From the NCBI RefSeq assembly GCF_029714205.1, contig NZ_CP121648.1, forward strand, positions 7,293,501 to 7,357,500: 64,000 bases of DNA. The letters run 5' to 3'. Source of the DNA: Methylobacterium sp. CB376 (GTDB lineage Bacteria > Pseudomonadota > Alphaproteobacteria > Rhizobiales > Beijerinckiaceae). The stretch's first letter is position 1. Every line of letters starts with the position of its first letter. The translations under genes and the position numbers were made by a program. This document shows, in pieces, positions 7,664 through 15,282 of this stretch. Under the pieces are notes generated by a model. That model was not told the origin of the DNA. It saw only the letters and a list, made by a program, of their open reading frames with translations, and searched no databases.

Positions 7664-8791
7664 GCCCTCGCGTCCCTCCGTCTCGCGGGCGAGCAGGTCG
7701 ACCACGGCCGCGAGGGCCGCCTCCTCGCTCGCCCCGGCGCCGCGGGCGGCCTCGTAGGCGGCCACCTGACGGTCGGCGCTCGTCCCCTGCGCCAGGATCC
7801 GCCGCGGCCCCTCCAGCGCCTCGGGGCAGCCGAGCGCCTCGGCATCCTCCGCCACCAGGGCGAGGACCGCCTCCAGGGCCTCCGCGAACGGCACCGCGGC
7901 CTCGCGCGCCTCGTCGATCAGCGCGGCCCGCGCGCCGTCCGCCTGCGCCCGCCAGAGGTTCTCCCGGGCGAGCGCGCGGGAGACGCCGTCGAGGTCCGCG
8001 TTCAGGTCGGGGCGGCGCTCGACCGCGCGCACCAGGCAGCGGTAGAGCGCCGCCACCGCGAGCGCGTCGTCGAGGCGCGGGATGCTGTCGGCGACCCGCA
8101 ATTCCAGCGTCGGGTAGCGCAGGGACGGCCGCAGGTGCCACCACAGGAAGCTCGCGTCCCGGATGGCGCCCGCCCGCTCCATGATCCGAATGTAGCGCGC
8201 GTAGGCGTCCGGCCCGGCGAAGAAGTCGGGCAGCCCGGTCCGGGGCAGCTCGCCGAAGACGCTGAGCCGGTAGCCCGCGAGGCCGGTCGGACGGCCCTGC
8301 CAGAAGGGCGAGGAGACCGAGAGCCCGAGGAGCAGGGGCAGGAAGGGCGTCAGCCGGGTCAGCAGGTCGATGCGGGCCGCCGGATCCGCCACCTCCACGT
8401 GGACGTGCAGCCCGCTCACCACGCTGCGCCGCCCGACCATCCGCACCGCGTCGAGGATCGTCCGGTAGCGGGCGCCGTCCGTCGGCCGCTGCCGCTCCCA
8501 GGCGGCGGTCGGGTGGGTGCCGGCGGCGAGGACCAGGAGCCCGTGCACCCGCCCGATCTCGGCGAGGCCCCGGCGCAGGCCGGCGAGGGAGGCGCGGGCC
8601 GCCGCGGCCTCGGTCGCGGGCGGCGAGGCGATCTCGACCTGGCTCTCCAGCAACTCGCGCTCGGCGGCGGGCAGGAGCGCGCGGGCGGCGGCGTGGAAGC
8701 CCGCCACGCCCTCGCCGGGCGTGCCGCGGGTCGCCGCGTCGGCGAGGAAGAACTCCTCCTCGATGCCGAACGGGTAGGCGTGGTCGCGCAT
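7649..8791 (-). CDS. ybdK: Carboxylate-amine ligase, YbdK/glutamate-cysteine ligase type 2 family
   Basis: 380 residues with the GCS2 fold signature: YPFGIEEEFFLAD at the N-terminus, LESQVEIASPP, and HVHVEVAD near residue 135. The central FLWWHLRPSLRYPTLELRVAD block carries the conserved substrate/metal residues. YbdK of E. coli has weak gamma-glutamylcysteine synthetase activity; the physiological substrate is not known. The start (MRDHAYPFG) aligns with the family N-terminus. It lies 20 bp downstream of the sigma-1.1-domain gene and is probably co-transcribed with it. Confidence 0.85.
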   Translation of the reverse strand: MRDHAYPFGIEEEFFLADAATRGTPGEGVAGFHAAARALLPAAERELLESQVEIASPPATEAAAARASLAGLRRGLAEIGRVHGLLVLAAGTHPTAAWERQRPTDGARYRTILDAVRMVGRRSVVSGLHVHVEVADPAARIDLLTRLTPFLPLLLGLSVSSPFWQGRPTGLAGYRLSVFGELPRTGLPDFFAGPDAYARYIRIMERAGAIRDASFLWWHLRPSLRYPTLELRVADSIPRLDDALAVAALYRCLVRAVERRPDLNADLDGVSRALARENLWRAQADGARAALIDEAREAAVPFAEALEAVLALVAEDAEALGCPEALEGPRRILAQGTSADRQVAAYEAARGAGASEEAALAAVVDLLARETEGREGAAPA

Positions 8792-8811
8792 CGCAGCCTC
8801 GTGTCGAGCCG

Positions 8812-9240
8812 TCAATGGGAGAGCGCGGCGGCGATGAGCAGCCCGAGGACGATCGCGCCGAACCCGGCGAGCGCGATCGCCCGATCCTCCCGGGCGGCGG
8901 GCCGGGCCGGCCCCGGCCGGGGTGCGGCGGCGGGGGGGGAGGCCGCGCCGGCGTGCGCCGCCGGGCCGGGCGGGGCCGCCCGCGGCACCTCGCGCCCCGC
9001 CGGCAGCTCGGCGGCCGGCGGCGGCGCGGCGGAGAATCCCCGCCCCGGCGCGAGCAGGTCCTCCTCCAGCTCGACCGGCACGCCGGCCTCCTCGAGTTCG
9101 ATCAGCACCAGGGCGATCGCGTCCGGGCTCATCCCCGAGATCGGAAGCGCGGCGCGCAGGTCCGCGCTGGTGAGTTCGCCCCGCTCCCTGCCTCGGGCGA
9201 TCAGCCGGTCGAGGGTCGCGCGGTCGATGGCGGGCTGCAT
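8812..9240 (-). CDS. Sigma-70 region 1.1-like domain with C-terminal membrane anchor
   Basis: 142 residues in three parts. Residues 5-62 (LDRLIARGRERGELTSADLR, then SGMSPDAIALVLIELEEAGVPVELEED) match region 1.1 of primary sigma factors (RpoD), including the spacing from LxxLIxxGRERG to the acidic end. Residues 65-117 are a Pro/Ala-rich linker. Residues 120-140 (RAIALAGFGAIVLGLLIAAALS) form a single hydrophobic helix that would anchor the protein with the sigma-like domain in the cytoplasm. No other sigma regions are present. The start is supported by GGAGGA. In RpoD, region 1.1 is an acidic, DNA-mimicking, autoinhibitory domain. The role of a free, tethered copy is unknown. Confidence 0.7.
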   Translation of the reverse strand: MQPAIDRATLDRLIARGRERGELTSADLRAALPISGMSPDAIALVLIELEEAGVPVELEEDLLAPGRGFSAAPPPAAELPAGREVPRAAPPGPAAHAGAASPPAAAPRPGPARPAAREDRAIALAGFGAIVLGLLIAAALSH

Positions 9241-9572
9241 GGAATCCTCCTCGCGGCGACGGTCCGTCCCGGGCAGGGTCTCCCGTCCCGGGCGGTCCTG
9301 AGTGAACCGCGGGCGGGCGCCTCCCCGCGCGCCCGGCCGCCGCGGCGCGGAGCATCAACGTGGCGCGCGCCCGGGCGTTGCGTCCGCGCGGCCACGCTGC
9401 CGCCCAGGTCTGCCCGCAAGGACGGGGCTCGGTCGCCCGGGGCCTTGATGCCGGCCCACCGGGTGACGAGGTTCAGGAGCGCGCCGCGACCCGGGGCGCG
9501 GGGCGCCCTCGCGGGCGCCGGAGCGCCGCTGGGCGCGCAGGCGCCGCTTCGGGCGCGGAGGACGGCCGAGCC
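9241..9572. other. Intergenic region between divergent genes
   Basis: 332 bp separate the sigma-1.1-domain gene (reverse) from the P450 gene (forward). Both promoters should lie here, but no consensus element, repeat or small gene with a ribosome binding site was found. Confidence 0.5.
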
Positions 9573-10964
9573 ATGACCGCGCAACCGACGCTCCCGCTGG
9601 ACTGGCCGACGACGGCCCGCCTCGACCCGCCCGAGGCCCCGCTCGCGCCCCTGCGCTACATCCGCACCGTGGTGCGCAACCCGGTCGAGACCTGGCCGCG
9701 CGCGGTCTACCGCGACCGCGTCTACCAATCGACCTTCCTGGGCCGCGCGACCCTGTTCGTGATGGATCCGGGCCTCGTGCGGACGGTGCTGGTCGATCGG
9801 GCCGAGTCCTTCGAGAAGTCGGAGGTGCTGCGCCGCTCCCTCTCGCCGGCCCTCGGCGACGCGATCCTGACCGCGGACGGGGCGCGCTGGCGCTGGCAGC
9901 GGCGGGCGGCGGCGCCGATCTTCCGCAACGAGCGCATCCTGGGCTTCCTGCCGGCCATGATCGCCGCCGCCGAGCGCACCCGCGAGGCGCTAAAGGGCCT
10001 GCCGCCCGGCACCGAGGCCGACCTCGCCCAGGTGATGATGCGCACCACCTTCGACATCATCGCCGCCACCATGCTCTCCAGCCACGGCCGCATCGACGTG
10101 GCGCGGGTCGAGCGCGGCATCACCGACTACCTCGAATCGACCAGCTGGATCTTCGCCCTGACCCTGCTGCGGGCGCCGGCCTGGATGCCCTTCCCGGGCC
10201 GGCGGCGCTCCGAGGCGGCGCGGACCTACCTGCGGGACGAGCTCCTGCGCCTCGTGGCCGAGGGCCGGGCCGGCGGCGTCGAGGGCCGGGACGACCTGCT
10301 CAGCCTGCTCGTCGCCGCCCGCGATCCGGAATCCGGCCGGGCGATGGACGACCGCGACGTCGCCGACAACCTGCTCACCTTCGTCACCGCCGGGCACGAG
10401 ACCACGGCGCTCGCCCTCGCCTGGACCCTCTACCTCCTGGCCCTGCATCCCGCGATCGAGGCGCGGGTCGTGGCGGAGGTCGAGGCGGTGACGGGCGGCG
10501 GGCCCCTGGCGCCGCACCACGTCGAGGCGCTCGGCTTCACGCGCCAGGCCATCCAGGAGGCGATGCGCCTCTACCCCCCCGCCCCCGTCCTGGTGCGGGC
10601 GGCGCTGGAGGAGGTCGATGTCGGCGGCCACCGGATCGGCCCCGGCACCCCGGTGACCGTGCCGATCTACGCCATCCACCGCCACGCCCTGCTCTGGGAC
10701 GAGCCCGACCGCTTCGACCCGGACCGCTTCGCCCCCGAGGCCGCCAAGGCCCGCGACCGCTACGCCTACCTGCCCTTCGGGGCGGGGCCGCGCATCTGCA
10801 TCGGCATGAGCTTCGCGCTCATGGAGGCGGTGGCGATCCTGGCGGTGCTGATCCGCGACCTGCGCTTCGCCCTGCGCCCGGGCTTCGTGCCGACGCTCAA
10901 GCAGCGCATCACCCTGCGGCCGGCCGAGGGCATGCCGATGCGGGTGGCGCCGCGGGCGGGGTGA
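9573..10964 (+). CDS. Cytochrome P450
   Basis: 463 residues, soluble type without an N-terminal membrane helix. The I-helix oxygen-activation motif is AGHETT, the K-helix ExxR is EAMR, and the heme-ligand loop is FGAGPRICIG with the axial Cys about 50 residues before the end. The DRFDPDRF segment before the Cys loop is also typical. It inserts one oxygen atom from O2 into an unknown organic substrate and needs an external ferredoxin or reductase, not encoded next to it. The start ATG at 9573 was chosen because homology-like sequence (MTAQPTLPLDWP) begins there. The long upstream extension of the frame is low-complexity. Confidence 0.9.
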   Translation: MTAQPTLPLDWPTTARLDPPEAPLAPLRYIRTVVRNPVETWPRAVYRDRVYQSTFLGRATLFVMDPGLVRTVLVDRAESFEKSEVLRRSLSPALGDAILTADGARWRWQRRAAAPIFRNERILGFLPAMIAAAERTREALKGLPPGTEADLAQVMMRTTFDIIAATMLSSHGRIDVARVERGITDYLESTSWIFALTLLRAPAWMPFPGRRRSEAARTYLRDELLRLVAEGRAGGVEGRDDLLSLLVAARDPESGRAMDDRDVADNLLTFVTAGHETTALALAWTLYLLALHPAIEARVVAEVEAVTGGGPLAPHHVEALGFTRQAIQEAMRLYPPAPVLVRAALEEVDVGGHRIGPGTPVTVPIYAIHRHALLWDEPDRFDPDRFAPEAAKARDRYAYLPFGAGPRICIGMSFALMEAVAILAVLIRDLRFALRPGFVPTLKQRITLRPAEGMPMRVAPRAG

Positions 10965-11043
10965 CGCCTCGGGCGCGGCGCCTTCATTCCCCTGTCATCG
11001 AAGCCCCCGATGACGGCGCCGTCGACGGTTTCGGCGGATCCCG

Positions 11044-11967
11044 GTGTCGCAGGCGCTCGAACAGACGCGGACCAGTGCTCCGGCGGCTCCCCCGCCGCGG
11101 ATGCGGCCGTCGCTCCGCCCGCTCCTGCCCTACGGGCTCCTGCTCCCCTCGCTGATCTTCCTCGCCCTCTTCACCTACTGGCCGGTCGCCGAGGTGCTGT
11201 GGGACGCCACCCACGCGGTCTCGCGCCGGACCACCCGCTTCGTCGGGCTCGACAATTTCGCGGCGCTGTTCGCCGATCCCTCGTTCCGGACCTCGCTCCT
11301 CCAGACCGGGCTCTACGCCCTCCTGACAGTGGTCCCGAGCCTCGTCCTGGCGGTCGCCCTCGCCCTCGCCCTCGACGGCGGCGGGCGCCTGCGGGCGCTC
11401 CTGCGCGCCGCGTTCTTCCTGCCGGTGATGATCCCGCTCGTCGGCGCGGCGGCCCTGTTCCTGTTCCTGCCCGGCACCGGGCTGATCGACTACCATCTCG
11501 CCAAGCTCGGCCTCTCGGGCGCCAACTGGCTCGGCGACCCGGACCTCGCGCTCCTGTCGATCGCCGCCCTGACGGTGTGGAAGAACGCCGGCTACTACAT
11601 GCTCTTCGTCCTGGCGGGCCTGCAGGCGATCCCGGCGGAGCTGCGCGAGGCCGCGCTCCTCGACGGGGCGGGGCCCTGGCAGCGCCTGCGCTTCGTCATC
11701 CTGCCCGCCCTGCGGCCGACGCTCGCCTTCGTCCTCGTCATCGCCCTCCTCAACGTGGTGACGCAGGTCGACCACGTCTTCGTGCTCACCAGGGGCGGGC
11801 CCTCGGACGCCACCAAGCTCTTCCTGTTGTACATCTACGAGCAGGCCGTGGAGCGCTACGACGGCGGCCGGGCCGCCGCCGCGACCGTTGTGATGCTGGC
11901 GATCCTGATCGCGCTCACCGCCGCCTCCCTGCGCCGGGTCGAGCGCCGGTCGGAGGAGGCGCCGTGA
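11044..11967 (+). CDS. ugpA: Sugar/glycerol-3-phosphate ABC transporter permease (UgpA/MalF type)
   Basis: 307 residues from a GTG start. Six transmembrane helices are visible, the first at YGLLLPSLIFLALFTYWPV. The cytoplasmic EAA loop reads ELREAALLDGAGPWQRLRFVILPALRPT, the site that docks the ATPase. The sequence resembles UgpA-type permeases of the carbohydrate uptake family 1. It overlaps the next permease by 4 bp (GTGA), so translation is coupled. Together with the next two genes it makes an importer for sn-glycerol-3-phosphate or a related polyol/sugar ester; the exact ligand is inferred. Confidence 0.8.
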   Translation: MSQALEQTRTSAPAAPPPRMRPSLRPLLPYGLLLPSLIFLALFTYWPVAEVLWDATHAVSRRTTRFVGLDNFAALFADPSFRTSLLQTGLYALLTVVPSLVLAVALALALDGGGRLRALLRAAFFLPVMIPLVGAAALFLFLPGTGLIDYHLAKLGLSGANWLGDPDLALLSIAALTVWKNAGYYMLFVLAGLQAIPAELREAALLDGAGPWQRLRFVILPALRPTLAFVLVIALLNVVTQVDHVFVLTRGGPSDATKLFLLYIYEQAVERYDGGRAAAATVVMLAILIALTAASLRRVERRSEEAP

Positions 11968-12788
11968 CCCGGGAGCGCCTCCCCGCCCTCGGGCGCGCCG
12001 CGACGGGGCTCCTCGCCCTCGTCTGGGTGATCCCCTTCCTGTGGATGGGGGTCGCGACCCTGCGCCCGCCCGGGGCCGCGGGCGCCGCGGCCTCCCTGGT
12101 GCCGGGTGGGGCGCCCAGCCTCGCCAACCTCGCGGAGGCCTGGGCCTCGGCGCCCTTCCCGCTCTACGCCCTCAACACGCTGCTGATGTGCGCCGGCATC
12201 TTGGCGCTGCAGCTCGTCACCGCCTCGCTCGCCGCCTACGCGTTCGCGCGCCTCGACTTTCCCGGCCGCACGGCCCTGTTCTACGCCTTCCTGGTCCAGC
12301 TGATGCTGGTTCCGGTGGTGCTGATCGTCCCCAACCTGAAGACGGTGGCGATGCTCGGCCTCTACGACACGCTGCTGGGCGTGATGGCGCCCTACTGCGC
12401 CACCGCCTTCGGGACCTTCCTGCTGCGCCAGAGCTTCCGCGAGGTGCCGCGCGAACTCGAGGACGCCGCCCGCATCGACGGGGCCGGCCTCCTCCAGCGC
12501 ATCCGCCACGTCTACCTGCCGCTGACCAAGCCGACCCTGATCGCCTTCTCGATCGTCTCGGTGACGACCCACTGGAACGAGTTCGTCTGGCCGCTGATGG
12601 TCGTCACCTCCCCCGACCGGCGGCCGCTCACCCTCGGCCTCGCCACCTTCACGCTCAGCGCCGAGGGCACCCAGGCCTGGGGCGTGATCGCGGCCGGGAC
12701 GCTCCTCGTCAGCACGCCGCTCCTCGTCGCCTTCCTGCTGTTCCAGCGCCGCTTCGTGAACAGCTTCCTCGCCTCCGGCCTCAAGTGA
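11964..12788 (+). CDS. ugpE: Sugar/glycerol-3-phosphate ABC transporter permease (UgpE/MalG type)
   Basis: 274 residues from GTG 11964, preceded by GGAGGAG and overlapping ugpA's stop. Helices at ATGLLALVWVIPFLW, ALQLVTASLAAYAFARL and following match MalG/UgpE permeases. The EAA loop is ELEDAARIDGAGLLQRIRHV and the C-terminus (FVNSFLASGLK) is the usual end of this family. It partners the preceding permease in the membrane. The stop is followed at once by a 16-bp triplicated sequence leading into the binding-protein gene. Confidence 0.82.
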   Translation: MTRERLPALGRAATGLLALVWVIPFLWMGVATLRPPGAAGAAASLVPGGAPSLANLAEAWASAPFPLYALNTLLMCAGILALQLVTASLAAYAFARLDFPGRTALFYAFLVQLMLVPVVLIVPNLKTVAMLGLYDTLLGVMAPYCATAFGTFLLRQSFREVPRELEDAARIDGAGLLQRIRHVYLPLTKPTLIAFSIVSVTTHWNEFVWPLMVVTSPDRRPLTLGLATFTLSAEGTQAWGVIAAGTLLVSTPLLVAFLLFQRRFVNSFLASGLK

Positions 12789-12836
12789 TGAGGAGGGCAA
12801 GTCATGAAGAGGAAAAGTCATGAAGAGGGCAAATGA
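12789..12836 (+). repeat. 16-bp tandem triplication carrying ribosome binding sites and starts
   Basis: Three 16-bp units (12789, 12805, 12821) of the form TGARGAGGGCAAGTCA run from the ugpE stop into ugpB. They repeat the GAGG motif and the ATG. As a result an 11-codon frame (MKRKSHEEGK, 12804-12836) precedes and overlaps the true ugpB start at 12820. Confidence 0.8.
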
Positions 12837-14178
12837 TCGCGCGCAAGCGCGTGCCGCGACCTCCTGGTGGAGGGCCGCGCGCCTCGCGGCCGCACTCCTC
12901 CTCGGCGGCGCGGCCGGCGCGGCGGCGGCGGACCTCGACCTGTTCTTCCCGGTGCCGGTCGACGGGGCCCTGGCCAGGACCATGACGGGGCTGGTCAAGG
13001 AGTTCAACGAGGCCCATCCCGGCACCCGGGTGACGCCCGTCTTCACGGGCTCCTACGACGACACGCTGCTGAAGACCCGGGCGGCGATCAAGGCCGGCAA
13101 GCCGCCGGGCGCCGTCATCATGTCGGCGAACTTCCTCACCGACCTCGCCATCGAGCGCGAGATCGCGCCCTTCGACGACCTGATCGCGGCCGAGGGCGGG
13201 ACCCCGGACGCCTTCATGGACCAGTTCTTCCCGGCGCTGAAGGGCAACGCCGTCGTCGAGCGCAAGGTCTACGGGGTGCCGTTCCACAACTCGACCCCCC
13301 TGCTCTACTACAATGTCGAGCAGTTCCGCGAGGCCGGCCTCGACCCCGACGCGCCGCCGCGGACCTGGGACGCGCTCGCCGCCGCCGCCCGCAAGCTCAC
13401 GCGGCGCGAGGGCGGCCGGGTCACCCGCTGGGGGATCATGATGCCGTCCAACTACGATTACGGCGGCTGGATCCTGCAGGCGCTCACCCTGTCGAATGGC
13501 GGGCGCTGGTACAACGAGGAGTATGGCGGCGAGGTCTACTACGACACGCCGACGGTGCTGGGCGCCCTGAGCTTCTGGGCCGACCTCGTGCACAGGGCCA
13601 AGGTGCATCCGGCCGGCGAGATCAAGGGCCCGGCGGTCACGGCCGCGTTCCTGTCGGGCCAGGCCGCGATGATGATCATCTCGACCGGTTCCCTCACCTT
13701 CATCCGCGACAGCGCCAAGTTCCCGTTCCGGGTCGCCTTCGTGCCGATGAACGTGCGCCCGGCGGTGCCGATCGGCGGCGCCTCCCTGGTCCAGCCGACC
13801 GGCCTCGACCCCGAGACCCGCAAGGCCGGCTGGACCCTGATCCGATGGCTGACCTCGCCGGCGATCTCGGGCCGCTGGAGCCGGGCGACCGGCTACTTCG
13901 CGCCGAACCGGGCCGCCTACGACCTGCCCGAGATGCGGGCCTTCCTCGCCGGGAACCCGGACGCGAAGATCGCCGTCGACCAGCTCGCCAACGCCAAGCC
14001 CTGGTTTGCCACCTACCGCACGGTGCCGGTGCGCAAGGCGATCGAGGACGAGCTGCAGGCGGTGCTCGCCGGCAAGCGCCAGCCGAAGGAGGCCCTCGCC
14101 GCCGCCCAGACGAGCGCCGACGCGATCCTGCGCCCCTACGTCGAGGACACGGCGCTGCGGCTGCCGGGCGCGGAGTGA
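12820..14178 (+). CDS. ugpB: Extracellular solute-binding protein of the Ugp/sugar ABC importer
   Basis: 452 residues. A long basic N-terminus leads into a hydrophobic signal (ARLAAALLLGGAAGAAAAD). The mature protein has family-1 binding-protein landmarks: LVKEFNEAHPGTRVTPVFTG, YGVPFHNSTPLLYYNVEQFR, and TWDALAAAARKLT. The FHNSTPLLYYN and RWYNEEYGG segments resemble UgpB of glycerol-3-phosphate importers. It acts in the periplasm, delivering ligand to the two permeases upstream. The start at 12820 fits the reading frame after the tandem 16-bp repeat; MKRANDRAQ is a slightly unusual hydrophilic lead. No ATPase gene follows, so the ATPase must be shared or lie elsewhere. Confidence 0.85.
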   Translation: MKRANDRAQARAATSWWRAARLAAALLLGGAAGAAAADLDLFFPVPVDGALARTMTGLVKEFNEAHPGTRVTPVFTGSYDDTLLKTRAAIKAGKPPGAVIMSANFLTDLAIEREIAPFDDLIAAEGGTPDAFMDQFFPALKGNAVVERKVYGVPFHNSTPLLYYNVEQFREAGLDPDAPPRTWDALAAAARKLTRREGGRVTRWGIMMPSNYDYGGWILQALTLSNGGRWYNEEYGGEVYYDTPTVLGALSFWADLVHRAKVHPAGEIKGPAVTAAFLSGQAAMMIISTGSLTFIRDSAKFPFRVAFVPMNVRPAVPIGGASLVQPTGLDPETRKAGWTLIRWLTSPAISGRWSRATGYFAPNRAAYDLPEMRAFLAGNPDAKIAVDQLANAKPWFATYRTVPVRKAIEDELQAVLAGKRQPKEALAAAQTSADAILRPYVEDTALRLPGAE

Positions 14179-14182
14179 GCCG

Positions 14183-15010
14183 ATGCTGATCGCCCAGATC
14201 ACCGACCTGCACCTGCGCCCCCGCGGGCGCCCGGCCTACCGGGTGGCCGAGACCAACATGCTGGTCGAGCGCGCGGTCGACGCGCTCGCCAGCCTCCAGC
14301 CCCGCCCGGACGTGGTCCTGGTCACCGGCGACCTCACCGATTGCGGGCTGCCGGAGGAGTACGCGCTGCTGCGCGGCCTGCTCGGGCGGCTGCCGCTCCC
14401 GGTCTTCGTGGTGCCGGGCAACCACGACCGCCGCGAGGCGCTGCGCGCCGCGCTCCCGGCGGCCTGGCTGCCCGGCGCGATGGAGGAGTTCGTCCAGTAC
14501 GTCGTGGACGACTGGCCGGTGCGTCTGATCGGCCTCGACACGCTGGTCGCGGGGGCGAGCCACGGGGCGCTCTGCGCGCGCCGCCTCGCCTTCCTGGAGG
14601 AGGCGCTGGCGGCGGGCGGCGACCGGCCGACGCTCGTGTTCCTGCACCACCCGCCCTTCGCGTGCGGGATGGAGGGCATGGACCGCATCCGCCTCCTCGA
14701 CGGGGAGCCGCGCTTGCGCGCCCTGATCGAGGCGCATCCCAACGTCGAGCGGATCCTCTGCGGCCACCATCACCGGCCGATCCAGGTGCGCTACGCCGGG
14801 ACCATCGCGCAGGTGGCGCCGGGCGTGGCGCATCAGGTCGCCCTCGACCTGAATCCGGGCCGGGAGAGCGGCCTCGTGCTGGAGCCGCCGGCCTTCCAGC
14901 TCCACCGCTACGCGCCCGAGACCGGGATCGTCTCCCACATGGTCTACGTGGAGCGCTATCCGGGGCCGTTCCCCTTCGTGCTGGACCCGGACTATCCGGG
15001 CCAGGCCTGA
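14183..15010 (+). CDS. Class III cyclic nucleotide/glycerophosphodiester phosphodiesterase (CpdA/GpdQ family)
   Basis: 275 residues of the dinuclear-metal phosphoesterase fold. The metal motifs are in order: DLH near residue 8, GDLTD near 50, GNHDR near 80, HHPPF near 155 and GHHHRP near 195. The family includes CpdA (cAMP) and GpdQ (glycerophosphodiesters). Since it starts 4 bp after ugpB, a glycerophosphodiester-related substrate is the better guess: the importer would bring in the substrate and this enzyme would cleave it. Its TGA stop codon is the first triplet of a dispersed REP-like hairpin (15008-15046). Confidence 0.8.
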   Translation: MLIAQITDLHLRPRGRPAYRVAETNMLVERAVDALASLQPRPDVVLVTGDLTDCGLPEEYALLRGLLGRLPLPVFVVPGNHDRREALRAALPAAWLPGAMEEFVQYVVDDWPVRLIGLDTLVAGASHGALCARRLAFLEEALAAGGDRPTLVFLHHPPFACGMEGMDRIRLLDGEPRLRALIEAHPNVERILCGHHHRPIQVRYAGTIAQVAPGVAHQVALDLNPGRESGLVLEPPAFQLHRYAPETGIVSHMVYVERYPGPFPFVLDPDYPGQA

Positions 15011-15180
15011 TCCGGGATCCGGGTGATCGCAGCGGATCCCGGATCACGAGCCCGCGCGGCGCCTGAGCGAGGCCGACATGCCAAGCCCGCGCGGCGCTTG
15101 AGCGAGGCCGACATGCCAAGCCCGCGCGGCGCTTGAGCGAGGCCGAGATCCGCATGGCCGAAATCGGAGATGGCGAAGCC
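15008..15180 (+). repeat. REP-like hairpin plus 35-bp tandem tail (copy A)
   Basis: TGATCCGGGATCCG (15008-15021) pairs with CGGATCCCGGATCA (15033-15046) around an 11-nt loop. It is followed by a conserved tail CCCGCGCGGCGCYTGAGCGA that is tandemly repeated with a 35-bp period (15051, 15086, 15121). The tail then runs into GATCCGCATGGCCGAAAT, also seen at copy B. The hairpin can terminate transcription of the preceding operon. The rest of the gap to 15282 shows nothing else. Confidence 0.85.
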
Positions 15181-15282
15181 ATCAACCGGATGCCGGATGA
15201 CGGGCGGGAGCGCCGCGCTCGTCCGCGGCGCGCGCCCGTCGGCCTCGGCTCGCCCCGCGGGGCCGGCGGGGTCACCGCCGGC

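Noticed and set aside
9360..9572. Upstream extension of the P450 frame to 9360
   Set aside because: Ala/Arg/Gly low-complexity sequence without a ribosome binding site. Typical P450 N-terminal sequence begins at ATG 9573.
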